A stretch of 64,000 nucleotides of DNA from Dryocosmus kuriphilus (taxonomy: Eukaryota > Arthropoda > Insecta > Hymenoptera > Cynipidae), in NCBI GenBank assembly GCA_038277395.1, contig CM076193.1, positions 179,422,601 to 179,486,600 on the forward strand, written 5' to 3'. The notes beneath the pieces were generated by a model, which was given only the letters and a program-made list of their open reading frames with translations, had not been told where the DNA came from and ran no database searches. Position 1 is the stretch's first letter. Each line of letters begins with the position of its first letter. This document shows, piece by piece, positions 47,758 through 57,994 of this stretch. A program made the position numbers and the translations under genes.

Positions 47758-48237
47758 ATGGATAACATTCCTGATCCTTGGTTAATCAATTTATCAAACA
47801 AAGTTATTCCCGAAAATGTTTCTGGCATAATTGGATTAGGCGATAATTTTAGTTCATGTTTCATTACAAATAAACGAGACCATCTTCTTGAAATTGTTAA
47901 GGATCTGGAGGTAAATCTTGATACTAACCCTTCAAATTTAAGAGATGAATGTAGAAACAAGTTCTTATCTACAACTTCTAATTACCTAAATAAACCAAAA
48001 AGAATCTCAATCATTGATAGAGAAATAGCAAAAAAACTTACAAAAAATTTTTAAAAAAATAAGAATGTCATTATGGCAACCCGTGCCGATAAAGGTAACA
48101 TCACAGTCTTACTCAATAAATCCATTTATCAAGATAAAATGTTTGAACTTTTAAATGGCTCCGAAAGTTATGAAAAATTTAATTCCAATCTTATTAAAAA
48201 AATTCAAAACTCAATTTCTAAACTCTTACAAACTTGA
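47758..48237 (+). pseudogene. Penelope-like element, N-terminal fragment
   Basis: Frame from ATG 47758 through one TAA (48052-48054) to TGA at about 48235-48237. The second part reads VIMATRADKGNITVLLNKS, YQDKMFELL and YEKFNSN. This matches the ADKGN-TV-(M/L)(D/N)K-Y..KM..LL block that precedes the RT domain in Penelope-like proteins. The upstream 100 residues are asparagine- and lysine-rich with no other motif. RT and GIY-YIG are absent, because the fragment stops where the oppositely oriented LINE begins. Its composition resembles the Penelope at 29.8-31 kb, which lacks exactly this N-terminal part. Confidence 0.8.
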
Positions 48238-48275
48238 AAAAGGAATAACTATTTAGGTAGTTTTTTAGTTAGTAT

Positions 48276-49778
48276 TTAGCTCGGGGCTTTTCTGTTTCGA
48301 AGGGTGCGAATTGCGTCACGGATTTCTTTAGGAGAGGTAGGAGTGAAATAATTGTCCGCCGCAGTAAAGTCTTGTATAGTTTTTGAGATGTCATCGTGGA
48401 AAGAAGTAAACTTATCAAGGCTGGGAAAAGGGGAACATTGAGTTTTAAGAGAGTCTGCAAAGATTTCGGCTTTTTCTTCGTCAAGAGAGAAGGATTGGCC
48501 GTCTTTTACGAGAGGTGGAAGGTGAGATTTTCTATTTCGAAGAGATTTAATTACCTTCCAGCACCTTTCAGGGTATAGTTCGGCTTCCGCGATATAAGTT
48601 TCAAAGGCAGAGTTATCAGTGGACTGAAGAGCGAATCTGAACTCTTTTTGATAACGGTTCAGGCGGCGGCGGTGTCTGGGAGTACGGGTAGATTGCCAGT
48701 GCTTTCTATTCTGACTTTTACTATTTAGGAGTTGGAGGATAGTAGGAGATAGTTTAAGATTGGATGGAGAGATAACTTTGGTTGTGGTGGCAAGTTTAAC
48801 AGCGTTTTGAATACCCTTCGTGAGGGCATTGACTGTTGTGTCGATTTCGGAAGATGATCGGATCTGAAGGCATTTAAAGGGGGAAGGTTCAAGGATATAT
48901 TTAAGGTAGAGATAGTCGATTTTTGACTCAGAAGGAGGGGAGAGTTCCGGGTTACCAGTAAGCTCCATGAGAACAGGATTGTGGTTGGAACTCAGAGCAG
49001 GCAGCGACCAGGCATCTTTGTTTATAGGAATGTTTTTGGTTAGAAAGAGATCAAGAATATCGGGTTGGTATTTCGACGAACTAGGGAAGTGAGTGGGAAC
49101 CGAGGGTGCTTCAATTGTGTGGTTGTGTCGAATGAGAGTTTTTAAAAGGGATTTACCTTTCGGGTTGTTTTTAATATAACCCCAGGCCTTGGTTTTGGCG
49201 TTAAAATCGCCAGCGACTATCGTTGGGGTATTGGAATTAAAAAGATCTGGAATTTTAGAGATATTATTAATATGAGGGGGAGAGTAAAGAGATAAAATAC
49301 GAATTGGACCAGAGTCAAGAAGGATTTCGACCCCTGTTACTTCGCAAGGAGAGTAATCGGTGTTAACAGGCTTATGTTTGAGGGAGTTGCAAACAAGGAT
49401 TGCCACACCAACCCCTTTTGAGGAAATACGGTCTTTTCTGTAAACGGAGAAATTTGGAAAGAAGAGTTTATTTTCAGGTTTCAGATGGGTCTCAGTTATA
49501 CATGCAACGTCAACAGATCTCTCCTCGAGAAACAGAGTTAATTCAAGTCTCTTTGAGGCAGAAATACTATTGGCGTTCCAGGTAAGAACAGTAAGATTTT
49601 TCTTATGCAAGAGAAGAGTTTGAGAGTTGAAAGGCATTTGCGAAGACGGAGAGATCCCGAGTATCAGAAAACGGCCGGTATTTATGGAAGAGGCCTGAGA
49701 TGCCTCCCACACGCGCGTCGACACGACTATGAGATTCCCACTCTCGAGTTTTTGGCAAGAGCGGGCCAATCGCGTCAT
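48276..49778 (-). pseudogene. Jockey/R1-type LINE ORF2: endonuclease domain intact-looking, cut at the RT start
   Basis: A 500-codon open frame on the minus strand. After a ~65-residue leader it shows an AP-like endonuclease: LTVLTWNANSIS, VACITETHL, YRKDR, GVAILVCN, IRILSLYSPPH, IVAGDFNAKTKAWG, ILDLFLTKN, LSSNHNPVLMEL. Then comes the linker region, with an Arg-rich stretch and AIRTLRNRKAPS at the very C-terminus, the place where the RT domain normally begins. Everything after that is missing: no RT, no C-terminal Cys motif. LINE copies usually lose the 5' side, so loss of the 3' side suggests a later deletion or rearrangement. The normal product nicks target DNA for target-primed reverse transcription. 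Confidence 0.88.
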
Positions 49779-50545
49779 TCGAGGTGAGCCGTACTTACTC
49801 GCCGCCTGCTTTGCCTTCGAGCTCCTCCGCTGTACATGGTCGTACTTATGATTTTAGTAGCGCTACGGCTGACGGTTCGTTTCTTAGTAGAACATAGTTA
49901 TAAGTGTTATTAGAACATGGGTTATAGACAGAATGAAAATAATAACATAGAAATATATCAATGACGATGACATGACAGTAATAAGTGTATAATCATTGGT
50001 AGTGAAATAGAATATAATCATAGAAATAACAGTTTCCGGTGCCAATAGAGTCGGTACGGAGTTTTTGAAGTGCGATCGTTCTTAGATAAGCAGAAGGGGT
50101 GAGTGGTGTGAGTAAGTTGAAAGTGTCTTGAGTGATAAAGCAAGGGTTGGAAGATTAGCGTGAGTGAAGGGAGTACAAGAAAACGTATGAAAGTGGGCCA
50201 AAAAAGCGAAAAATGAATGAGTGGTGAGTTTGAGATTAGGTTATAAGTTCTCTCTCAGCGCGGAGTTGAGTAAAGGGGTAGAAAGGTCAAGGGGCGGGAG
50301 GAAAGGGGTAGAAGGGTGGACACAGAGAGGGCGTAAGTTCGGATTCAGGAGAGTGAATTGTAGGCAGAGGGATAGGTTTGAAAGAAATTAACTGGCAAGG
50401 GGAAGTGAGGGGGTAGGCGCATAGAGTTGGATAATTACTAGGAAGGTAAGGTAGAGCAGCATGTCGTACGAAGTCCGATGGACAGAGGGCAGCGGAATGG
50501 CGAAAGTAGCACAAACTCGCGCGTAACGAATGAAAGACGGAATAG
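49779..50545 (-). other. Probable 5' leader of the LINE
   Basis: Sequence between the ORF2 start and the breakpoint in the mariner at about 50545. It is pyrimidine-rich on the minus strand (many ccct/cttcc/actcac words between 50080 and 50540), with no long frame and no recognisable ORF1. Interpreted as LINE 5' leader or a degenerate ORF1 region; inference from position. Confidence 0.4.
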
Positions 50546-51448
50546 AGGAGATACAACAGGCGATTCAAGTGAAGTGGAGTCAGATCAAGGGACCTGGCTG
50601 GCCACTCAATGGTTCCTCTGCGACCTATCCAACGATTACTAAACACATCATTCACGTAGTTTCTCAATATCACCTGAAAATGAGCAGAAGCACCAGCATG
50701 CTGGTGACAAACCTTATTAAAGTCATCATCAGCTATTTCCTGAATCGCTGGTCATATTTGCTCTTGCAGCAATTCCAGATATCTTAGTCTGTCTAAATTT
50801 CCGTCAATAAAAGTGTCCAACTATTCGATCCCTAAAAATACCTGCAGAAACATTCAATTTTTGCGGGTATAGCGTCTGATGCTCTCGTAACCAATCAGGA
50901 TTTTCATTGACCCAATATCTGCAATTGTAGCGGTTAACTTCACCGTTAAGTTGAAATGTAGGTTCTTCTTAAAAAGCGATGAGTGACTGAAAATTAGGAT
51001 TCTGAACAATTCTTTCCAGCATGTTCTCACAAAATTCAACTCGCCGGTCAAAATCATCTTCATTTATATCCTGATGAAGGTAAATTTTGTAAGGATGAAA
51101 CTAAATGATCTTTAAATTCCTAAAAATTGACACACGATTAATTTCAAGCTTTCGGGAGGCCTTCCTAAGAGCTAAATGCGGATCTTCGACAAAAGACTGG
51201 GCCACTTCAGTTTGTCTCTCATCTGAGGTTTCAATTTTTTACCTCCCAGATTTTGGACGGTTCTTATTAGTTCCAGTTTCTTCGAATCCCCTGATCGTTT
51301 TAGAGATAGTGGATTTGCTGATTTCTGTTGAGCCTTCTCCAAACGTTTCATTAAATAACTGCTCTGCTTCGTCGTATGGCCTACATCTATCACCCCAACC
51401 TCTCATCATTAATAAAGAAACTCTCTCTTGTTCTGTTAGAGAAGCCAT
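50546..51448 (-). pseudogene. mariner-type transposase, dead and truncated
   Basis: Reading leftward from ATG 51448: MASLTEQERVSLLMMRGWGD, ISKSTISKTIRGFEETG, RPKSGR (N-terminal helix-turn-helix). Then a TAA, SFVEDPHLALRKASRKLEI, a TAG, HPYKIYLHQDINEDDFDRR, VEFCENM, NPNFQSLIAF, then a stop where the first catalytic Asp block (usually SDEATF) lies. NRYNCRYWVNENPDWLRE and YPQKLNVSAGI follow. After a shift and a further stop come DDFNKVCHQHAGASAHFQV, with Ala where the second catalytic Asp is usual, and WIGRRGTIEWPARSLDLTPL. The third acidic site is lost at the junction with the LINE leader. At least four in-frame stops. No function left. Confidence 0.85.
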
Positions 51449-51545
51449 GGTGAAAGAAAGAAATAAAATAACAGATTTCAAAAATTCCCAGCAAGGACTA
51501 TTAAGGAACAGAAATTTCGCCCCACTTCCCCCCGCACAAAAAGAA

Positions 51546-51760
51546 CTCCACTATCTATCCTGAAAAGGACTGTTAGAGGTGCTCAAGCAGCGAAGGTAAC
51601 CGTTTTTCGAATATCCTAAAAAGGAGTATTGAAAAGCAGCAACCGCGCCAAAAAAAAATAAACTCCACTATCTATCCTGAAAAAGTCTGTTAGAGAGGCC
51701 AAAGCAGCAAATGTATCTGTTTCTCAATTATCCTCAAAAGGCATGCTTTAGAGTACCTTA
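51546..51760. repeat. Two-copy ~113-bp tandem duplication
   Basis: aactccactatctatcctga occurs at about 51546 and 51660, each followed by a matching ~80-bp stretch (aag-ctgttagag, aagcagc-aa-gta, tatcct-aaaagg). The copies have diverged by several substitutions. Lies just upstream of the mariner start. Confidence 0.7.
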
Positions 51761-51779
51761 CACGGTTGGCGGACGAGAT

Positions 51780-53710
51780 TTTCAAAAAATCGACCAATTC
51801 ACGCCAAATTTGATATGCTGAGATTCCTGGGATCGCTGATTACGATTCTGAAATCAGTTTTTGAAAATTATTAATCCAAGAGGGCGGAACCAAGGTGGCG
51901 GTCAAGGCTTTCGAAAAATTAACCAATTCACGCCAAATTTGTTGTAAAACTGAGACTGATAAGAATCGTCTAAGATCTGACTGGGATGGCTAGAAGGTAC
52001 CCTACAGTAGCTGTAATTTTTCAAAATTCTTGAAAAAATCTTTTCAAAATGATCTTGAAAGCCTAGTTCAAGGCCAAGAGCATGATTATGGATAAAGTCA
52101 CACTTGAAGATAAAAGTTCCTGATCTTTCCAAATCCGCAATAAAAAATGGGGGTTCCCATTTGAAAAAATAAGTGGGACCTTGGAATGACCTTGAAGTCC
52201 ATGGTCAGGGTTAAACTTGAACATAAAATGTCCTGCTCTTTCCACATCTAAATTAAAAAATAGGGGTTCTCATTTGAATAAACGAGTTCGAACTTGAAAT
52301 GGCCTTGATGGCCATGGTCAAGGACATGATCAAGGTCTTACTTTGACGTAAAAGAGCCTCGGCAAAAAATGCCCGTTTTTTTCGTACCTCGAATTTTGAA
52401 ACATTTTTAATGCCAAATGGTTACATATGATGACCCAATAATCCCTGAAAAATTGCAAGATGAGCATATGCCCCCTTTTAGAAATACAGGGGGTCAAATG
52501 GGGCCATGTCCAAAAAAATAACATGAAAAATAATCAAATAATTAAGCTTTAAAAAATCAGACAGAATGGTTCCTTTCAGGTTTTCGTCTGCTGATTTCGA
52601 ATTTGAAGTCCGTTTGCAAAAATTCAAAATGGCGGATCCAATATGGCGGACGACTTTTTTAAAAATTGATTCAATTCGCTTGAAACTCGTTACTCGGAGG
52701 TTTTTGGGGTCGCTGATTACGAATACAAGGTCGGTTTTTAAAAATGAAATATGGCGGATCCAATATGGCCTACGACAATTTTTAAAATCGATCCAATTTA
52801 CTTTGGTAAATTCATTGCTCAGGGATTTTTAGGGTCGCTGATTAAGAATCTGGTATCAGTTTTTAAAAATTCAAAATGGCGGATCCAATATATCGAGTAA
52901 AGGCTAAATGAAATGCCAAATCCAGCTTGTCTTTACTCGATATATTGGATCCGCCATTTTGAATTTTTAAAAACTGATACCAGATTCGTAATAAGCGACC
53001 CTAAAAACCCCTGAGCAATGAATTTTCCAAAGTAAATTAGATCGATTTTTAAAATTGTCGTCCGCCATATTGGATCCGCCATATTTAATTTTTTTTTAAC
53101 GGACCTTGTATTCGTAATCAGCGACCCCAAAAACCTACGAGTAACGATTTTCAAGCGAATTGAATCAATTTTTTAAAAAGTCGTCCGCCATATTGGATCC
53201 TGTATTTTGAATTTTTGAGAACGGACTTCAAATTCGTAATAAGCAGACGAAAATCTTAAAGAAACCATTTTGTCTGATTTTTTTTAAACATTATTATTTG
53301 ATTATTTTGCATGTTCTTTTTTTGGACATGGCCCCCTTTGACCCCCTGTATTTATAAAAGGGGGCTTATGCTCATCTTGAAATTTTTCAGGGATTATTGG
53401 GTCATCATATGTAACCATTTGGCATTAAAAATGTTTCAAAATTCGAGGTACGAAAAACGGGCGTTTTTTGCATGGGGCTTGCCGAGGCTCTTTCCTTCGC
53501 TTTCCAAATCCGCAATAAAAAATGGCGCTTCCAATTTAAAAAATTGAATTTGACCTTGACATGACCTTCAAAGTCATATTCAAGGTCAAACCTAGTTCGC
53601 CATTGAATAGCCAGGCAAAAACCCTAAAACTTTTGTAGTTAATATTTTTCAAAGAAAATTCATTCCTGGTGAGTTATTCAGGGGTTTCCATACTTTCTTG
53701 CCACCCGTAC
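51780..53710 (+). repeat. Dispersed repeat R27, third direct copy, interrupted by a palindrome
   Basis: Left part 51780-52353 matches the 26080-26510 copy (inverted) and the 27925-28200 copy (direct): caattcacgccaaatttg blocks at about 51802 and 51925, then aaggccaagagcatgattat. The right part 53491-53710 resumes with tttccaaatccgcaataaaa and finishes with the same end (ttattcaggggtttccatac, ttgccaccc). Between them, 52354-53490 is a separate palindromic element. Confidence 0.82.
52354..53490. mobile_element. 1.14-kb foldback (palindromic) element nested in R27
   Basis: The two ~555-bp arms are reverse complements. The outer ends are gagcctcggc (52354-52363) and gccgaggctc (53481-53490). The inner ends meet at tatcgagtaaag and ctttactcgatatattgg around a ~27-bp loop near 52908-52934. 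Each arm contains several diverged ~120-bp repeats around atggcggatccaatatggc. The element splits R27 exactly between cgtaaaa and tttcc, as judged against the uninterrupted copies near 27291 and 28268. No coding frame. Consistent with a foldback or long-TIR nonautonomous element. Confidence 0.88.
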
Positions 53711-53713
53711 TTT

Positions 53714-53714
<1 letters not shown>

Positions 53715-53757
<43 letters not shown>
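53715..53757. repeat. (ta)n microsatellite
   Basis: About 21 TA dinucleotides directly after the right end of R27. Confidence 0.97.
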
Positions 53758-53759
<2 letters not shown>

Positions 53760-54495
53760 CAAAGCGTAAACAAATTAAATTTTTCTCCTATATTGCACTC
53801 CTAAAATTTTATTGTAAATAATTAATATTAGGATATTATTAATTTAATAATTAATTTATTGAATCAAGATTAAAGTTAATACAATGTTTAACCTATTACA
53901 TTTTTGTACTTTTTAAAAATATTTTACTTTTTTAAAACTAGTATTTAAAATTTAATGAGTACTTGAAATTTCCATACGATAGAATTAGTCAATTTTACAA
54001 TATTCAAAACCGGTACCTAAATATTCAACTCCTTTCTAAACTTAAGTTGCAGGTTTGAAATGTCTAACACGCTTTGTATCTTCAATATAATTAGTTTGAA
54101 ATTTCAGAGACGTTTTAAATTTTCAAAATCTTGTGTACGAATTTTCAAAAACGCATCAAATTGTAAAAAACATTTTTTAAATTTCATACAAATTTATCTG
54201 AAGTTTCCAAACATTTTCTGAAAGTTATGTGACATGTATGATATGTGAGTTACATTTGTATCAAAATAAATTAAAAACACATTTTTTGAATTTTACTACA
54301 TTTTTGTAACGCAAAATTTTGAACATTTTTAACAATATACCTATGTATCTGATACTTTTAATTTATTTTCCTTCTTATCATAGCTAAGGATAGAATCTAT
54401 ATCTATCCAAGTCTTTCTTCTCTTAATTGATTCATTTTGTGTTAATTTCTTGATTTGCTTTCATTTACACTTTTTTAAACACGTTTTCAAGTACC
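53758..54495. other. AT-rich non-coding DNA
   Basis: No gene. Contains recurring ttgaaattt/ttcaaaat-type words (for example 53965-54210) in a loose, diverged repetition, with no clear period. Confidence 0.5.
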
Positions 54496-54903
54496 TTATT
54501 TGTTTATTTTTTGTTTTACACATAATTGATTCCTTTCCTTCATGAGTCTAGTCAAATACCCAAGAAATGAAAAATTCATAATTATACCTTTTTTTAGCAT
54601 TCTGGTTTCTTTCTCCTTTAATAGTTTGATTAATTCTATAAGGTCCCCTTTGTTATTGATATTTTTATCTTTACACTCTTTTTCTAAATTATATTTTACT
54701 TCCTTCATATCAACCGTTTTCACACAATGTGCATTCTTTTTATCATTTTTTACTTTTAGTCTATGGAGATCAATGTCTAAAATTCTATGATCACAGAGAA
54801 TTTGCATCCCTATTTTCACTCTGTTTCCATAAACCATTGACTCGGCTGGTAGAAACTGAGTGGATTTTTGTCGCATGGTCGAGTCTTTTTGATCGGTGTC
54901 CAT
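54496..54903 (-). CDS. Unassigned 135-codon ORF, lysine-rich, weak SAP-like segment
   Basis: The frame opens with an ATG at 54903 (MDTDQKDSTMR) and ends at 54496. Residues about 70-90 (KYNLEKECKDKNINNKGDLI, then ELIKLL) follow the spacing of a SAP DNA-binding motif (Leu ... Gly/Lys, Asp/Glu, Leu-Ile ... Leu), but the match is loose. The rest is basic and charged with no catalytic motif. No intron or promoter was identified. It could be the edge of a decayed retroelement gag-like ORF or a chance frame in AT-rich DNA. Confidence 0.3.
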   Translation of the reverse strand: MDTDQKDSTMRQKSTQFLPAESMVYGNRVKIGMQILCDHRILDIDLHRLKVKNDKKNAHCVKTVDMKEVKYNLEKECKDKNINNKGDLIELIKLLKEKETRMLKKGIIMNFSFLGYLTRLMKERNQLCVKQKINK

Positions 54904-55385
54904 TTAGAGAGTACAATAGGATCGTCGGAAACGCACTCGTGAAACTCGTAGCAACTGCTAAACCCGATTTTCAGCTTCCAGCTTCTACAGACAGTAGCTG
55001 TTCGTAAGAGAAGGAGGAAGTGAAAAGCGTTTTCTAGAATTGTATCCCGAAATTTTGGAAATTACGGTGTTGCAAGGGACGATTAAAACACGTCCGGTCC
55101 AGGCGTTCGATTTCCTCTTATGACCAGAGTCCAGTTTCTCTAAAATACCACTGAATGGTCCATAACTTACTCTAGAATTCGGAATTCCCATTTACAATTT
55201 AAACTGCAGTCTCTGCATAGTAAATAAACTAATGTAAACTGTGGCTAAGCGGCGCATATGTGGTAAACTCCGTTACAAAATCATTATTTAGATTTATGGT
55301 AAATGTCTGAGTAGAATAATTAATATTATAATTCATATAAGATGGAAACTGACATACTTCAGACAAAATTCTTTGAGTATTCAAA

Positions 55386-55464
55386 GGAGTTGAAAAGCAG
55401 GAAATCTACTTTATCTGAACTCAATGATAACTCAGATAAAGTAGATTTCCTGCTTTTCAACTCC
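55386..55464. repeat. Perfect 33-bp inverted repeat with 13-nt loop
   Basis: Arms 55386-55418 and 55432-55464 are exact reverse complements (outer word ggagttgaaaagcaggaaat, inner word ctactttatctga), separated by 13 nt. The word ctccgttacaaaa lies at the right edge (about 55461) and also 200 bp to the left (about 55268). A transcript would form a long uninterrupted hairpin. Confidence 0.95.
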
Positions 55465-55614
55465 GTTACAAAAATTTTCGATGGTTAAAGTCCATTTTCG
55501 ACTTTATATTATTAAACATTTTTAACACTCAGAAGAAAAACAATGACCAACTGTTTCATTATTGTAAATAAAAACCATTTTCGACAACTCCAGGCTATGA
55601 TATGAAGATGTTAT

Positions 55615-55656
55615 TATTGACGTTTCGTCATTTAATGAAATGACCTCTTCAGAATA
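55615..55656 (-). ncRNA. Hammerhead-like ribozyme core, Penelope 3' region
   Basis: On the minus strand: UAUU (55656-55653), CUGAAGA (55652-55646), one G, a 7-bp stem II (55644-55638 with 55633-55627, loop of four), GAAAC (55626-55622), the GUC cleavage triplet (through 55619), then AAUA (55618-55615) pairing with UAUU as stem I. This is the layout reported for Penelope-like elements, including the very short stem III. The extra nucleotide before stem II and the 4-bp stem I make activity uncertain. It lies ~730 bp downstream of the GIY-YIG fragment on the same strand. Confidence 0.6.
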
Positions 55657-56386
55657 CAGATGTTATCGATCTTATGGAAGTATGTAATGTATAATATGAT
55701 AGTAGATTAAAAATATATAAATATAAGAAAATTGACTTACTATAAGTGTTGTGTATTTTTCAATCCATTTTTTACAATTTGATTTTTTACGGAAGAAGGT
55801 GAAAAAGGATGTTGCGACGATTGGAGTAAAATTTGTACAGTTTGTCAATAGAATCAAAATAATTACAGTTTGTAAATGGTCCAAAAATTTTTAGAATAAT
55901 CCCATAATTGTATCTGTATAAATAGTGATAAAAATCATGTGATAAGAAGGATAAAAGTGTAAATTTATAGATTATGCAAAGTGGAATAAAAAATTGTTTT
56001 AGGTTATTGTAAGAAAACACATATAGTTTGATTTAGGAAATTGTAAGAGAACATAAATAGAGAGGCTTACCTTACAGAAAAAAAGTGAAAAAAAGAGAAG
56101 TCAGTGTTATTAAATCCATGGTGAATTTATATCAATTATTATAAAATAAAAGTAAAAAGATTGAAACCTTGATGCAACGAGGCATAGTATACCTCGCCAT
56201 CGAGGAAAACTGCAAACACTGATGTGATAAACATGGGTTGGCCATGGACAACAAGAAGGAAGTGAGAAAGGGAAAGAAGGTTATAGAAGGAGAACAAGAT
56301 ATGATAGAAAAGGAAAGAGAAAATGAGTGGAAGTGGGAAATTTAGAAATTATAATTCTGCTAATATAAGAAACATCTGAGATTATA
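55657..56386 (-). other. Probable 3' untranslated region of the Penelope fragment
   Basis: Sequence between the GIY-YIG stop (56387) and the hammerhead-like motif, on the same strand. AT-rich; the 70- and 77-codon frames here have no motif. Assignment to the Penelope element rests on position. Confidence 0.4.
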
Positions 56387-56932
56387 TTAAAATATGTTAT
56401 TCAAGAACATATCATAAACTGGATTGTAAAAGTTTAAGTCTGTAATTTTATTTAATGCTTTTTCCCCTTCTTTCTTAATATAAACCATTTCCATAAAAGT
56501 TCTCTTACAATAATTTTGCTCCTTGTGTAAAATAGTAATGTCATCCCAATTTATAGCTGTAGAGTCACTATTATGTAAAGAATGAATATGCTTTGCAGTT
56601 TCTCTATGGTTTTTTTCACAATGATTTATGTTATTGTGATGTTCGTCTCTTCTAGTTTTTAAGGATCTTTTTGTTTGACCTATGTAAGATTGTCCACAAG
56701 AACAACTAAGTTTATATACCACATTAAAATTTTCTAATTTTTCCAAAGGATCTTTATATAATTTTATAAAATAATTAAATTTTGAATCAATTCTGAATAT
56801 TGTGGAAATATTATAGCGTGAAACTAGTCTACAAATTGGATATGAAATTTGAGGATAAAAGTTAGATACTGTAAAAAATAAAAAAATTCTACCATTTAAA
56901 ATGGTAAAATTACGAACAAAAAATTGGTGCAA
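56387..56932 (-). pseudogene. Penelope-like element, C-terminal GIY-YIG fragment
   Basis: A 181-codon open frame. The core reads FNVVYKLSCSCGQSYIGQT, KRSLKTRRDEHHNNI, ETAKHIHSLHNS and YCKRTFMEMVYIKK. This is the GIY-YIG endonuclease domain with the CxC linker typical of Penelope-like elements (Y-I-G, Arg of the second helix, and a Glu in the MEMVYI block). Upstream, YPQISYPICRLVSRYNIST is the end of the RT-proximal region. RT itself is missing, cut at about 56935. The sequence differs clearly from the 30.6-kb element, so this is another family. Confidence 0.85.
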
Positions 56933-57994
56933 TTTTACTACTCTGATTATAGGCTGAACACCACTTGCATGTTAGAAGTTCCAACCAATCTTGTAACTTT
57001 ACCACTTTTAGACTGACACTATAGCAAGACGTTGTAGAAGTACAGTTTCTGCTTGTGAATCTGTGACTTTCAGAGTAGGTAATAAATGGACCTACTTTCA
57101 GAGTGTTGAATTTGTTGACGCTGGTAAAAGTACAGAAACTGTTAAAAATTCCTTTTTCCAACGTAATCTCACGTCTTCAAATTTGATAATTGATAACGCG
57201 GCGTACTTGCACAGCTCTTAACGTAGTATGAGTACAAGTAATTGTAAAGTTTCAAAGTTGCGGAGAATAATGAAAAAAATGGTAAAATTACAATTATTGG
57301 TAAATGAGTGGTTCAGAACGGTATAAATTATGGAAATTTTTTTTTGCATTTCCCGCGCGTGGCATTTCCGCGTCGATTTTAATAGTCGGTGCCGGTTAGT
57401 GCCAGTACATTGAACGCGTCTAGACACGTCTAGAGGTTATTTGTGACAAATTTAGTAGTGTTATTGAAACAATGAAATGTTCCTGAGTATGTGATTTCGT
57501 GCTTTTAGAGGATACTTATTAATCCCAGGTGAGTGGTATTCAATATTTTTAGGCAAAATCTCTCATTTTACGACTTTCGAGTCTTATTGAGGTTTCTGAG
57601 GTTACGGAATTTTTGCTCCCGTATTTTCTTATTTGGTAGTTTTGGAAATGCTTTTATATGGGTTCGGATCTCGCGAAGGTTTTTTAAAAATAATTTGTTA
57701 CATAAATTGTCTGCAAATGTCGAAAAGTGTTAGAATTGTGTGTTTTAATTGATGTAACCTCACTTTTAGAATGAAATTTAATCTGCGTGTTTTTCTTGTC
57801 TAATTAAAAATTAAAGGAATTACAGTAATTTTTGGCCTCAGTGGCCTGCAATTTGCTAAGGGAAGGCGATATATTATTGAAATATATACTGTTTTTTAGA
57901 CTTTTTTGTGATAATGTTTTACAGTTATTTCAAATTTGTGAGTTCGGGATATTTTCACAATTTTCTGAAATCTCTGAAGTGTCTTAAATTATTC
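56933..57994. other. Unassigned DNA
   Basis: No supported gene. 57215-57430 contains a GC-richer patch (cgcgcgtggc, cgcgtctagacacgtctaga) that could be a promoter or first-exon region of a downstream gene, but nothing decides it. A good-looking donor (cccag|gtgagtgg) lies at about 57529. Confidence 0.3.
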
